DNA from: an uncultured Bacteroidales bacterium
GTDB taxonomy: Bacteria; Bacteroidota; Bacteroidia; Bacteroidales; G3-4614
DNA length: 55,084 nucleotides
Assembly: GCA_949297125.1 (NCBI GenBank)
Contig: CASFRS010000015.1
Coordinates: 1-55,084, forward strand
Direction of reading: 5' to 3'
The position numbers and the translations under genes were made by a program. Shown here one piece after another: positions 1 through 9,259 of the stretch. The notes under the pieces were generated by a model. It was not told the DNA's origin. It did no database searches and saw only the letters and a program-made list of their open reading frames with translations. Position 1 is the first letter of the stretch, and every line of letters begins with the position of its first letter.

Positions 1-45
1 ATATTGTTTTTTTATCATACGGCCAAACATTTTATATTTTTTAAA
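1..45 (-). promoter_or_regulatory. Probable promoter of a gene left of the window (partly cut off)
   Basis: On the minus strand a TTTG (-33) lies at 24-27, preceded by an A/T-rich tract. Twenty bases further on, at the window edge, are the first two bases (TA) of a possible -7 box. The block at 22-45 is almost identical to 3373-3397, the -33 and upstream region of the secreted-protein gene at 222-3203. This suggests a minus-strand gene just outside the window with the same promoter design. The -7 box itself is not visible. Confidence 0.35.
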
Positions 46-161
46 TGCAAACCCGCATACCGTCGTCCGGCAAACAGCATATCGTACCGAAGTTACGGGA
101 TGATACGGCCGTCAACCCGTATCGCGGACTTCGTAAAACAGAAACAGAACGCACAATAAAA

Positions 162-189
162 ACGGGGGCGGAAATTATTCCGCCCCCGT
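162..189 (-). terminator. Terminator of the large secreted protein gene
   Basis: A perfect 12-bp stem (ACGGGGGCGGAA and its complement) with a 4-base loop is followed on the minus strand by TTTTATT. It lies 33 bases after the stop of the gene at 222-3203, as expected of an intrinsic terminator. Confidence 0.85.
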
Positions 190-221
190 CATATTTGAGG
201 TAAACGCTTTAACTTATCGCG

Positions 222-3203
222 TTACATAACTGCAACTTTCTGAACTTTCGCACCTACCTTGACCATATAGATTCCATCGGGAACTTCTATCCGGTCGGTG
301 CCGGCTATTGCCGTTACGCTCTTTACAAGAACACCGCCTGCTGTGTAGATGTCGGCCGATACCGCCTCGCCGCTCTCTATTACGATTGCTCCGGCTGCGG
401 AGTAAACCTTAACTGCATCGGCAGCCGCCTCTTCTACGCCCGAAAGGTCTTCGCCCGTGAACGTGGCAACGATATTAACATCTTCCTCTACCAACAATTC
501 TATGCTGCCATACTCTTCCAACTCGCCGAGTTCGATGGGTTCACCGTTGACCGTTATGCTCTCTATGGCTGCATTACCTTGCGGCATTGCAAATATGTAC
601 ACATTCCCTGCAGGGACTTCATCGCCGTATGAATACTGTTCTCCAAGCGGATCTCCTGTACTCTCGTCATATGAGCTCCATATCTCGATATAGCCGCTGC
701 CGTTATAGCTGTATTGCAGATTGAAGGTTTCGCTTACGAATGCGACTTCTATTTCGGTGTCCCCTTCAACTGTGAACGTATAGCCGCCGTCGTATTCTCC
801 TGCACACTCCTCGCCGTTTACAAGAAGACTGCCGAGTTCTTTCTGATAATTAGGATCTACCGTTACCGTTACGGATGTCCCTTCATCTATCTGATCGTCG
901 GGCTGTACCAGGTTGCCTCCTTCGGTATAGGTTACCGTTACGTCCCCGTCATTGGGGGTGGTGTTGTCTACCGTTACCGTATAGCGCCCTATGAAGACCG
1001 CCTTTACATACCCTTCTTCCGTTGCGTCATAGGCATATATCGGCTCTGTCCCTATTTCTTCATCTTCGGCATTGACCCAGTTCTTGAAGAAGTAGTCCTG
1101 TGCCGGTACGGCCTCCAATACTACACGCTCGCCGGTATTGACCGTCTTGTCGGATATTCCGTTCTCGGCCAATGCCTCGGGCTCGAGGATATTCACCAAC
1201 CCCTTTTCGCCGTTGTTGGATACTATCTGTATGTTGCGGGGCGATACGGGTATGAACGAGAAGTTGGCTACATAGTCGCGGTCTTCGGTTATTGCCGTCG
1301 TGGTATATACCGCTTCGTCGCTTACCTTGTCCTCGCCAAGGAACCAGCCGTCGAACCGGTACCCTTCGGCCGCTACTGCCGTAAGTTCGAGCGTCCCGGT
1401 CCCATCGTAGGAGGAGGTTGTCTCCGTTGTCCCCTCTTCGCCTATATATACAATACCCATACCGTTGTCATTTGCTGCTACGGTAACTACATAGTCGGGC
1501 TTTTCTACCTGCAAGGTGAAGTCAACTATACAACCTGCGTTAGCGGCAATAGTGGGCTGACCCAATTCATTAAGTTTGGTATCGCCGCAAGGGTCGAGAT
1601 AGTTCCAGTCGACCTTGAAACGCACGCGGTACTGGCCCGGCTCCAGATCCTCAGGTATGGTGAAAGCCGGTACATTGCCCAGCTTGCTGTCGCTGGCCGT
1701 AACTTCACCGAGGCTGTTATGCCCTTCGCTGGCCGACTGCTCCTTATAATATGTATGGGATACGACCTCGCTGCCTTCTGCCGGAGTCCCGTCTGCATTC
1801 ACTTCGTACGAAAACGCCCTGTCCCCGTCATAGTCGATATAAAGGTATCCGTGCATCCACTCGCCGTTCCACGATATTTCGGGCTGTATTTCCGTACCGG
1901 GATATGCACGCAGTACACTGCTTGTATAATCGTGGTACAAAGGACGCGAATTTGCCGATTCTATCGATGATATCGTGAACGGTTCAAGGCCGCCTTCCAT
2001 GGTTATGGACCTGAGATAACGGTCGGTACGGGTTACAGTCAGGTTAGATGTACAATATTGGGGTTCGCTGACTTCGTATGACGCCGAAACTACGCGGCTT
2101 GACGTCATCCCTTCCTTTACGGCAATGGCCTTTATTGTGCAGCTTTCGGTTATCTCCACGCCGTCGACGTAAAGCGTTCCGTTATCGGCCGACGGTTCGG
2201 TCCCGTCTTTGGTGTAATAGATCTGCGCATCTTCGGTTTCTGTGGTTATGGTTATCGTTACAGGGTCTAACGTAACGAACGATTCACCGCTTACGGGAGA
2301 AAATACCGGGTCCACGACTATTTCAACACCGGGAGCGGTAATCTGATATGTCGCCGAAGCAACATCGCTGTCGCGCAATCCCTCTTTTACGGCTATGGCC
2401 TTTACAGTGCAGCTTTCGGTTATCTCCACGCCGTCGACGTAAAGCGTTCCGTTATCGGCCGACGGTTCCGTCCCGTCCTTGGTATAGTAGATCTGGGCGT
2501 CTTCCGTCTCGGTAGTTATGGTTATAGTTACGGGGTCTTCGGTTACGAATACTTCACCGTCCGCAGGCGAGAACTCTGGAGTCTGTACCGGCTCTATATA
2601 TTCGTAAAAGAACCAGCCGGATGCCTGCTGAACACCGCGATCGAATATCGTTATGCCGTATCCGGAACCGGAACCCATCGCATTGAGGAACGCCCTGTTA
2701 CCGCTGTAATCGACATACTGAAATACATACTGCCCGTCGGCGCAGTCGGTGGAAATACCCGTAGACTCGCTTGTCTTAAGATCCCATACCGAACCTTCCT
2801 CCGCCATATCGAGATGAGTGTTCAGGCCAGCCGTTCCGTCTTCGGCCGTTGCACCTGCCGGAACCAATATGCGAAGCCCGCTCTGTCTGTTTATTATATA
2901 GACATGCGTGGCCGTTCCGTCGCCGGCCGACTCAAGACGCCAAAGATAGGCATCGGTTATATCTTCTTGCGCCAGACCGCTCCTGTGCTGCTCGGTAACG
3001 GGGTCTGAACCGTCATACAGCATATAACGGTACTGTCTGTCCGTCTCCGTCAGGTGAGACGACATCATGGTGTACCATACGGGGTTTTCCTCCGTACTTA
3101 TCTGTGGCGTCGTGTATCCCGATATAGGGGTTACCGCAGCCATTGCCTTATCGACACACAAGGCCGACAACAGCATAAATGAAGTCAGTAAAAGTTTTTT
3201 CAT
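222..3203 (-). CDS. Large secreted multidomain protein (two CHB_HEX_C-like modules, GEVED-like, InlB-type repeats, C-terminal sorting domain)
   Basis: 993 aa with a signal peptide (about residues 1-23). Residues 40-205 look like a beta-trefoil or lectin-like module. Two near-identical 90-residue modules follow (about 208-290 and 298-380), carrying the YYTKDGTEPS pattern of chitobiase/hexosaminidase C-terminal Ig-like domains. A GEVED-like module is at about 384-565, with its DYDGD motif near the middle. Several divergent InlB/Listeria-type repeats (A/G-x-F-D/K-x-W) cover about 570-900. The last 75 residues, ending GIYMVKVGAKVQKVAVM, resemble a type IX secretion C-terminal sorting domain. No catalytic domain is visible, so it is probably a surface adhesin or glycan-binding scaffold. 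It is a single-gene transcript with its own promoter (3347-3378) and terminator. The start at 3203 is fixed by the signal peptide. Confidence 0.85.
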   Translation of the reverse strand: MKKLLLTSFMLLSALCVDKAMAAVTPISGYTTPQISTEENPVWYTMMSSHLTETDRQYRYMLYDGSDPVTEQHRSGLAQEDITDAYLWRLESAGDGTATHVYIINRQSGLRILVPAGATAEDGTAGLNTHLDMAEEGSVWDLKTSESTGISTDCADGQYVFQYVDYSGNRAFLNAMGSGSGYGITIFDRGVQQASGWFFYEYIEPVQTPEFSPADGEVFVTEDPVTITITTETEDAQIYYTKDGTEPSADNGTLYVDGVEITESCTVKAIAVKEGLRDSDVASATYQITAPGVEIVVDPVFSPVSGESFVTLDPVTITITTETEDAQIYYTKDGTEPSADNGTLYVDGVEITESCTIKAIAVKEGMTSSRVVSASYEVSEPQYCTSNLTVTRTDRYLRSITMEGGLEPFTISSIESANSRPLYHDYTSSVLRAYPGTEIQPEISWNGEWMHGYLYIDYDGDRAFSYEVNADGTPAEGSEVVSHTYYKEQSASEGHNSLGEVTASDSKLGNVPAFTIPEDLEPGQYRVRFKVDWNYLDPCGDTKLNELGQPTIAANAGCIVDFTLQVEKPDYVVTVAANDNGMGIVYIGEEGTTETTSSYDGTGTLELTAVAAEGYRFDGWFLGEDKVSDEAVYTTTAITEDRDYVANFSFIPVSPRNIQIVSNNGEKGLVNILEPEALAENGISDKTVNTGERVVLEAVPAQDYFFKNWVNAEDEEIGTEPIYAYDATEEGYVKAVFIGRYTVTVDNTTPNDGDVTVTYTEGGNLVQPDDQIDEGTSVTVTVDPNYQKELGSLLVNGEECAGEYDGGYTFTVEGDTEIEVAFVSETFNLQYSYNGSGYIEIWSSYDESTGDPLGEQYSYGDEVPAGNVYIFAMPQGNAAIESITVNGEPIELGELEEYGSIELLVEEDVNIVATFTGEDLSGVEEAAADAVKVYSAAGAIVIESGEAVSADIYTAGGVLVKSVTAIAGTDRIEVPDGIYMVKVGAKVQKVAVM
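2137..2468. repeat. Internal 270-bp repeat with a 62-bp identical block
   Basis: Within the secreted-protein gene, 2137-2198 and 2407-2468 are identical over 62 bases, spaced exactly 270 bases (90 codons) apart. The flanking parts of the two modules have the same protein sequence but differ at synonymous sites. This fits a module duplication with later local gene conversion. Confidence 0.85.
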
Positions 3204-3346
3204 CTTGTTCTTTAATAATTAATTGAAACGTATCTACTTGTATCCTGCCTTTCTCCAAAAAAAGGCTTTTATCCTACTCCCTTTCTTATCCCTGCACATA
3301 TACAATATGTGCCGTAGAAGTTACAAATACCTGCAACAGCACTTTT

Positions 3347-3378
3347 CAAAAGTATTATTTTTCACCAGAGCAGCCAAA
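3347..3378 (-). promoter_or_regulatory. Bacteroidales-type promoter of the large secreted protein
   Basis: On the minus strand: -33 TTTG (3375-3378), 20 bases, -7 TACTTTTG (3347-3354). This is a full match to the phylum consensus. The predicted start of transcription is near 3343, giving a 5' leader of about 140 nt. The A/T-rich tract immediately upstream (3379-3397) is shared with 28-45. Confidence 0.75.
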
Positions 3379-3457
3379 TATTTTATATTTTTTTAAAACC
3401 ATACGGGGCGCTTCCATCGTACCGGCATCCGTCCCGTAATACGCTGTACGGTATAAA

Positions 3458-3501
3458 CGAGGAAAGAGGCGTGCCGGCTGCGGTACACGCCTCTTTCCTC
3501 G
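3458..3501 (-). terminator. Terminator of the prfA-DUF4153-pyrF operon
   Basis: A perfect 16-bp stem (CGAGGAAAGAGGCGTG and its complement) with a 12-base loop lies about 60 bases past the pyrF stop. It is followed on the minus strand by TTTATA. The U-run is short but the stem is very strong. Confidence 0.75.
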
Positions 3502-3563
3502 GGACAGGTACTGTACGGGAACTCCGCAATGCAGGACTCTGGCCGTTTATTGCTTTATCTTTC

Positions 3564-4394
3564 TTATATAATATTATGGTCGAGAAGTATGGACTCCATT
3601 TCGGCCTGTACGGTTTTTGCCGACCGGGCTGCCGCCTCGGCGAAGTCCTCGCCCGCAGAGGCGTATATAATGGCGCGCGACGAGTTTACTATCAAACCGC
3701 AGTCGGCTGTCATTCCGTAACGGGCCACTTCGGCAAGGCTTCCCCCCTGCGCCCCGACTCCGGGAACAAGCAGGAACGATGCGGGCGCAACTCTCCTTAT
3801 GTCGGCAAAACGCTCACCCTGTGTCGCCCCCACGACATACATCATGGAATCGTCGCCCGCCCAGGTTTGCGATACCCGTATTACTTTTTCAAACAGTTTC
3901 TCTCCGCCCTTGTCTTCGGTAAACTGGAAATCGGCCGACCCTTTGTTGGATGTAAGGGCCAACAGTATCACCCATTTCCCCTCATAACCCAAAAACGGCT
4001 TTACGCTGTCCTCGCCCATATAGGGGGCTACGGTTACGGCATCTACGCCGATATGCTCGAAGAATGTACGGGCATACATCTGCGAGGTGTTTCCTATGTC
4101 GCCGCGTTTTGCATCGGCTATGACAAACTGGTCGGGATATTTCTCCTTTATGTACCGGACAGTCTTTTCAAACGCAGTCCACCCATCTGTTCCTATGCTC
4201 TCGTAAAATGCAAGGTTCGGCTTGTAGGCGATACAGAGGTCGGCGGTAGCGTCTATTATGGCCTTGTTGAATGCGAATATCGGGTCGGGGCCGGACAATA
4301 AGTGCGCCGGTATCTTTTTTATGTCGGTATCCAGTCCCACGCAAAGAAACGAGCGTTTGCGCCTGATGTTTCCAAAAAGTTCTTGTCGTGTCAT
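3564..4394 (-). CDS. pyrF: Orotidine 5'-phosphate decarboxylase
   Basis: 276 aa, the length of the type 2 OMP decarboxylase family. It makes UMP from OMP, the last step of de novo pyrimidine synthesis, in the cytoplasm. The catalytic D-A-K-R-G-D-I motif is at residues 94-100. The N-terminal LCVGLDTD strand and the PGVGAQGG phosphate-binding loop near residue 210 are both present. It is the last gene of a minus-strand operon with the DUF4153 protein and prfA, starting 12 bases after the preceding stop. Another pyrimidine gene, dihydroorotase, lies at 27321-28670. Confidence 0.96.
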   Translation of the reverse strand: MTRQELFGNIRRKRSFLCVGLDTDIKKIPAHLLSGPDPIFAFNKAIIDATADLCIAYKPNLAFYESIGTDGWTAFEKTVRYIKEKYPDQFVIADAKRGDIGNTSQMYARTFFEHIGVDAVTVAPYMGEDSVKPFLGYEGKWVILLALTSNKGSADFQFTEDKGGEKLFEKVIRVSQTWAGDDSMMYVVGATQGERFADIRRVAPASFLLVPGVGAQGGSLAEVARYGMTADCGLIVNSSRAIIYASAGEDFAEAAARSAKTVQAEMESILLDHNII

Positions 4395-4406
4395 ATCTGT
4401 TTGTTT

Positions 4407-6140
4407 TTATGGTTGTTTCTTGAATAGATATCCTGCTATATTGTATACGCATATCTCTCCCTCGGAGGATTGGCTTATATTCAATAACGTAATTACAAGG
4501 CAATGTTGTCCGGTACTGCTGTATACGGTGAGGGGGTGCATGAGATATGCATCTCCGGTGTCGGACGGTTTTATATGCCCCATGTCGATAGTGAGGGTAT
4601 CGGAGCTTCCGTCGGCAAAGAGCGAAACGGGCAAGGCTATCCGCCCGGACCCGGTTTCCTGTTCCTGTTTCCGGGGGTATTCGTCTATTCTGACAAATTC
4701 GCCGTACCCGTCGGGAACACTGATACTTGCAGGGTCGGGAACTCTTAAATAAAGGGAAATATCCGCTCTATCTTCTCCTTCGGCCTTCAGTGCTGTCCGT
4801 ATCGTATCAATGGTTACCTCTTCCACTATCAGCCGGCTTATGCTCTCCCGGCCGAGAGTCTCTTCCATGTAACTTATTTTGCCGTTTATCGCCATGGCCT
4901 CTTCTTGCGGTACGGCCGCATTCCACTGCCGGTATTCTTCACCGGTAAGCGGCAACGCGGAAAATCCCGCACGGGCAAATGAGGTTTCTATGCCGTTTTG
5001 CAGGATGTTTCGGGTTATGGAGGTGTAATTGAACGGGAATACGGAAGTTGCAAGGAATACGGCAGCAAACGATACGGGTATCCAGGCTATCCGTCTTGCC
5101 CTTGTCAGGAAAAGCCCCGCACAGACTGCATAGCACCATATGTTGAACGTCGTTATGTACAGGCGGTTTATTGTTACTCCGTAGTCGCAGAAGCGGCGTA
5201 TTATGCCGGCGGTCATAAGCAGCAGCAGCGGCAATATCAATATCGGCAGCCACCGCGCCACTATTTCATCCCATTTGCCTGTCCTGGCTTTTCTTACAGG
5301 GTATATGCAAAATTCCACAATCAGGCATCCTAACATCAGCAGGGTTACCAGCCACGACACCCACCCGGCGGGCAGTTCCCATGCAATCAGGATTTTTGCT
5401 CCGTATATGTACAGGAGGGCCATGTATCCTGCCGTAAGCGGCAAGAACAGATAACGTAAGGCAAGGGTCAGGATGTTGCCGGGTACGGGGCGATTGTCGT
5501 GCTTGGCTGCTCCTTGCGGCAGGAACCCGACAAACAGGATTACAACAAGCAACAGGTTGCAGAATATGGATATATACAGATAGGTTTTGTCCGGTATCTC
5601 CATACCGAACAGGCGGTTGAGCGACAAGACAAGGAGGGAGATGCCGCCGAACATTACCAATCCGAGGATATTGGCGGCTATAAACGATTTGAGGCCCCGC
5701 ACGGCGAAGTTCCAGCCCGGCATGTCGTCCTTTTCCCTGAAGAAGGAGAGGAAAAAGAGAGAGACGAACAATGAGAAAACGGCCGCCCCGTGAGCGATTC
5801 CTGTTTCCAGAGGGTTTTTTCCTTCAGGAAAATAATACAGCATCAGGGCGTCGGCTGCCAGCAATATGTTGGCTACGGCATAGACCGCAGCTTTTCGGGT
5901 TCTGCTTTTAACTTCCTCGCCCCACAAATGCAGGGTAAGGGAAAGGAGCGTACCGACAGAAAGGAAATAGACAGCGACGAACTTCAGCCTTGTGTCGGCT
6001 ACTTCTTCTACTGCAACGTAAAAGGATAATACGCATGCAAGGAGGGTTGCGAAACCGACAGTTGCGGGAAACCGGCTGAAGCAGTTCCTCAGTGCTCCCG
6101 CCATCGATACGACAACCCGTTTTATTACATGCCCTCCCAT
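4407..6140 (-). CDS. DUF4153-type polytopic membrane protein
   Basis: 577 aa. The first about 400 residues are a series of hydrophobic helices, roughly ten to twelve, separated by short charged loops. The last about 170 residues are hydrophilic and probably extracytoplasmic. The pattern matches membrane proteins annotated as DUF4153, whose function is not known. The gene sits between prfA (24-base gap) and pyrF (12-base gap), so it is cotranscribed with them. No catalytic motif is evident. Confidence 0.75.
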   Translation of the reverse strand: MGGHVIKRVVVSMAGALRNCFSRFPATVGFATLLACVLSFYVAVEEVADTRLKFVAVYFLSVGTLLSLTLHLWGEEVKSRTRKAAVYAVANILLAADALMLYYFPEGKNPLETGIAHGAAVFSLFVSLFFLSFFREKDDMPGWNFAVRGLKSFIAANILGLVMFGGISLLVLSLNRLFGMEIPDKTYLYISIFCNLLLVVILFVGFLPQGAAKHDNRPVPGNILTLALRYLFLPLTAGYMALLYIYGAKILIAWELPAGWVSWLVTLLMLGCLIVEFCIYPVRKARTGKWDEIVARWLPILILPLLLLMTAGIIRRFCDYGVTINRLYITTFNIWCYAVCAGLFLTRARRIAWIPVSFAAVFLATSVFPFNYTSITRNILQNGIETSFARAGFSALPLTGEEYRQWNAAVPQEEAMAINGKISYMEETLGRESISRLIVEEVTIDTIRTALKAEGEDRADISLYLRVPDPASISVPDGYGEFVRIDEYPRKQEQETGSGRIALPVSLFADGSSDTLTIDMGHIKPSDTGDAYLMHPLTVYSSTGQHCLVITLLNISQSSEGEICVYNIAGYLFKKQP

Positions 6141-6164
6141 TTTAGGAATATATCCCGCCGGGTT

Positions 6165-7274
6165 CTACAATTCGCTTTCCTTCAACCTTTCGGCATTTTC
6201 GGCTATCATCAGGTGATCGATGCAATCCTGAATGTCGCCGTCCATGAACGCAGCAAGGTTGTATATGGTGTAATTGATGCGGTGGTCGGTTATGCGCCCC
6301 TGCGGATAATTGTAGGTGCGTATCTTGGCCGAACGGTCGCCGGTGGAGACCATGGTCTTGCGCTTGCCGGCTATCTCGTCGAGGTATTTCTGGTGTTCCT
6401 TGTCGTATATGAAAGTCCTCAACCGGGCAAGGGCGCGCTCCTTGTTCTTGGGCTGGTCGCGCGTTTCGGTACACTCTATCAGGATTTCTTCCACAACGCC
6501 GGTATTGGGGTTTTTCCAGTTATAGCGCAGGCGCACGCCCGACTCTACCTTGTTGACGTTCTGCCCGCCGGCACCGCCCGAGCGGAAGGTATCCCATTTT
6601 ATCTCGCCTTCGTTTATCTCCACATCGAACTGTTCGGCTTCCGGCAATACGGCCACCGAGGCCGCCGAAGTATGCACCCTCCCTTGCGTTTCGGTTACGG
6701 GTACTCGCTGTACGCGGTGAACGCCCGACTCGTATTTGAGCGTTCCGTAAACCTTGTCGCCCGAGACGGAACAGATTATCTCCTTGTATCCGCCGCTTGC
6801 CCCTTCGCTGACGCTCGAAACTTCGAGTTTCCACCCTTTCGACTCGCAGTACTTGGTATACATGCGGAACAGGTCTCCGGCAAATATGGCCGCCTCGTCC
6901 CCTCCGGTACCGCCACGTATTTCGAGTATGGCATTCTTGTCGTCCTGGGGGTCGCCGGGAACGAGCAACAACTTTATCTGCTCTTCTATTTCGGGCAACC
7001 GGGCCGTGCTGGCTTCAAGCTCTTCCTTGGCCATTTGCCGCATCTCGGCATCGGTTTCGCCGTCGAGTATCTCTTTCGCCTCGTTTATGTTGTTGATGTG
7101 CTGCAAATACTCTTTCTGCGCCGCTACGATTTTCTCCAGTTCCTTGTATTCCTTGGTGAGTTTTACATACCTTTTCTGGTCGGCAATCACCTCGGGGTCG
7201 GTTATCAGCGTGGCGACTTCGTCGAAACGGAGTTTCAACGTTTCCAGTTTGTCGAGTAGTGTATTGTTGCTCAT
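6165..7274 (-). CDS. prfA: Peptide chain release factor 1
   Basis: 369 aa, typical RF1 length. It recognises UAA and UAG stop codons and triggers peptide release. The GGQ catalytic tripeptide is at residues 236-238 in SGGAGGQNVNKV. The stop-codon-reading tripeptide is PVT (192-194), which marks RF1 rather than RF2 (SPF). No in-frame stop or frameshift is present. It is first in the operon with the DUF4153 gene and pyrF. A near-consensus -7 box (TATCTTCG, 7300-7307) lies about 25 bases upstream of the start, but I see no matching -33. Confidence 0.97.
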   Translation of the reverse strand: MSNNTLLDKLETLKLRFDEVATLITDPEVIADQKRYVKLTKEYKELEKIVAAQKEYLQHINNINEAKEILDGETDAEMRQMAKEELEASTARLPEIEEQIKLLLVPGDPQDDKNAILEIRGGTGGDEAAIFAGDLFRMYTKYCESKGWKLEVSSVSEGASGGYKEIICSVSGDKVYGTLKYESGVHRVQRVPVTETQGRVHTSAASVAVLPEAEQFDVEINEGEIKWDTFRSGGAGGQNVNKVESGVRLRYNWKNPNTGVVEEILIECTETRDQPKNKERALARLRTFIYDKEHQKYLDEIAGKRKTMVSTGDRSAKIRTYNYPQGRITDHRINYTIYNLAAFMDGDIQDCIDHLMIAENAERLKESEL

Positions 7275-7312
7275 ATATCGTCGTTCTGTTTTCCGAGTGC
7301 GAAGATAATAAA

Positions 7313-7353
7313 AAGGCGGACAAGGATAAAATTATTTTATCCTTGTCCGCCTT
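7313..7353 (-). terminator. Terminator of the aromatic operon
   Basis: A stem of about 20 bp (AAGGCGGACAAGGATAAAAT and its complement) lies 30 bases after the tyrA stop and is followed on the minus strand by TTTTTATTA. It separates the aromatic operon from prfA. The very small formal loop means the innermost A/U pairs will not form. Confidence 0.88.
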
Positions 7354-7383
7354 CGTTCCGATTCCCGAATTACGGGATTTCCG

Positions 7384-8157
7384 TTACTTCAGTTTTCCGC
7401 GTATTTCGTCGAGATACTTTATCATTCCTTTTCCGTCGCGCCGGGTTATCATGTCCTGCAACACGGCAAGCTGCTTTTGTATTAAATCGAGTTGCGCCGG
7501 CGTATTGGGGTTGAAAAGGATTTCTGTAAGCAGGTAATCGTCTTCCGACAGCAGCCCGCGCGCTATGTCCATGTGCTTCTTGAATGTAGTACCGGGTGCG
7601 TCCTGGTGTTTCATTACGGAGGCAAAGACCAGCGTGGATGCGAACGGAATGGAGAGCGAATAGGCTATCGTCTCGTCGTGCTCCTTGAACGTATATTCAA
7701 ATATGTTGAGGCGCAGACGGCTGTACAGGTCGCGGAAAAAGGTCTTGCCCAGGTGGTCGGACTCCGATATGACTATCGTATTCTGCGTACTCAAGTCGGA
7801 GAGGTTGGCGAACGTGGGGCCGAACATGGGGTGGGTCGAGACGAACGGCCGCCCCGCTTTTTTATAGAACTCCGGCAGGCCTGTCTTTACCGATGCAATA
7901 TCGGATATTATGCATCTGTCCGGCAAGTACGGCAAAACCTTCTCGAACGCGCTTATCGTATATTTTACGGTTACGGCGTTTATAAGGAGATCTGGTGAGA
8001 ACTCCGCCACTTCTTCCAGTTTGGAAAACCTGTAAGTATTGAACGTGAACCTCAACCTTTCGGCATCGGTGTCGAACATGGCTACTTCATGCTCGAAACT
8101 GAGGACGTCGGCAAAAAAGGTCCCCATTTTGCCGGCGCCCATAATCAGTATCTTCAT
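7384..8157 (-). CDS. tyrA: Prephenate dehydrogenase
   Basis: 257 aa. It converts prephenate to 4-hydroxyphenylpyruvate with NAD(P)+, the branch step to tyrosine. A Rossmann nucleotide-binding motif GAGKMG is at residues 7-12, and the family's STHPMFGPT segment holds the substrate-binding His near residue 130. It is short for TyrA: it has no fused chorismate mutase and no visible C-terminal ACT domain, so allosteric control by tyrosine through ACT is unlikely. It is the last gene of the attenuated aromatic operon, starting 22 bases after the DAHP synthase/chorismate mutase stop. Confidence 0.92.
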   Translation of the reverse strand: MKILIMGAGKMGTFFADVLSFEHEVAMFDTDAERLRFTFNTYRFSKLEEVAEFSPDLLINAVTVKYTISAFEKVLPYLPDRCIISDIASVKTGLPEFYKKAGRPFVSTHPMFGPTFANLSDLSTQNTIVISESDHLGKTFFRDLYSRLRLNIFEYTFKEHDETIAYSLSIPFASTLVFASVMKHQDAPGTTFKKHMDIARGLLSEDDYLLTEILFNPNTPAQLDLIQKQLAVLQDMITRRDGKGMIKYLDEIRGKLK

Positions 8158-8179
8158 ATCGCTGTCGTTTTCTGCTTTT

Positions 8180-9247
8180 TTATTTGTTCTGCAATACTGT
8201 CATCTGCTGCCTTACGGATTCTTCGTGTATGGCCTGCATTACCAGTTTCATGAAATCGCCGTCCATGCCCGCGGCTTTCGCCTTGTCTATACGGTTGCCG
8301 AGTATCTCGTCGTAACGGGATGTTTGAAGGACGGTCATATCGTGCTCTTTCTTGAACTGCCCTATCTCGCGGGAAACCCTCATGCGTTTTGCCAGCAGGT
8401 CGATAAGCTCGTTGTCAAGGTTGTCTATCTGGTTGCGCAAGTCGGAAATATCTTCGGTAGTGTGGGTTTCGCGGATTACCAGCAATTTGAGTATTCCGTC
8501 GAGCGCCTCGGGGGTTACCTGCTGGTTCTTGTCGCTCCATGCGTAGTCGGGCGAGCAGTGCGACTCCACTATAAGGCCGTCCGCCCCGAGATCCATTGCC
8601 TGCTGCGACAGGGGCGCTACCAGATCGCGGCGTCCGCCTATGTGGCTGGGGTCGCAGAATATGGGCAGGTCGGGGAAACGGCGGCGCAACTCTATGGGGA
8701 TATGCCACTGCGGGGCGTTACGGTACACTTTCTCGTCATAGCTGCTGAATCCGCGGTGTATGGCGCCTATCCTGCGCAGGCCGGCGTTGTAGATACGCTG
8801 TATGCCGCCTATCCAGAGCTCTATGTCGGGATTTACCGGGTTTTTTACGAGCACTGGGATATCGGCGCCCTTGAGAGCATCGGCTATCTCCTGCATGGCA
8901 AAAGGGTTTGCGGTTGTGCGCGCCCCTATCCAAAGTATGTCAACGCCGTATTTCAACGCTTCCAGCACGTGGTACTGGGTTGCTACCTCGGTTGCCACAT
9001 ACATTCCGGTTTCTTCCTTTACGCGGCGCAGCCAAAGCAGCCCCTCGCTCCCTACTCCTTCAAAGCCTCCCGGTTTGGTACGGGGTTTCCATACGCCTGC
9101 ACGGAATATCTTTATTCCGCGTGCAGCCAGGTCGCGTGCAGTCTCAAGGACTTGTTCTTCGGTTTCGGCACTGCACGGACCGGCTATCACCAAAGGACGT
9201 TTTGTATCTACTCCGGGTAATTGAATGGGTTTGAATTGCATTTCCAT
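8180..9247 (-). CDS. Bifunctional 3-deoxy-7-phosphoheptulonate synthase / chorismate mutase
   Basis: 355 aa fusion. Residues about 1-265 form a type I-beta DAHP synthase, with VIAGPCSAE near the N-terminus, KNPVNPD, and CDPSHIGGRRDLV near residue 205. Residues about 268-355 form an AroQ-type chorismate mutase (LRNQIDNLDNELIDLLAKRM, then the second and third helices). It catalyses the first committed shikimate step and the step from chorismate to prephenate. In such fusions the mutase domain commonly serves as the feedback sensor for prephenate. It follows the aminotransferase by 12 bases and feeds TyrA directly. Confidence 0.95.
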   Translation of the reverse strand: MEMQFKPIQLPGVDTKRPLVIAGPCSAETEEQVLETARDLAARGIKIFRAGVWKPRTKPGGFEGVGSEGLLWLRRVKEETGMYVATEVATQYHVLEALKYGVDILWIGARTTANPFAMQEIADALKGADIPVLVKNPVNPDIELWIGGIQRIYNAGLRRIGAIHRGFSSYDEKVYRNAPQWHIPIELRRRFPDLPIFCDPSHIGGRRDLVAPLSQQAMDLGADGLIVESHCSPDYAWSDKNQQVTPEALDGILKLLVIRETHTTEDISDLRNQIDNLDNELIDLLAKRMRVSREIGQFKKEHDMTVLQTSRYDEILGNRIDKAKAAGMDGDFMKLVMQAIHEESVRQQMTVLQNK

Positions 9248-9259
9248 AATCTTATCTTT

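Noticed and set aside
457..1970. Long plus-strand frames opposite the large secreted protein
   Set aside because: Shadow frames of a repetitive, codon-biased gene. They lack signal, domain or promoter evidence, while the minus-strand frame has all three.
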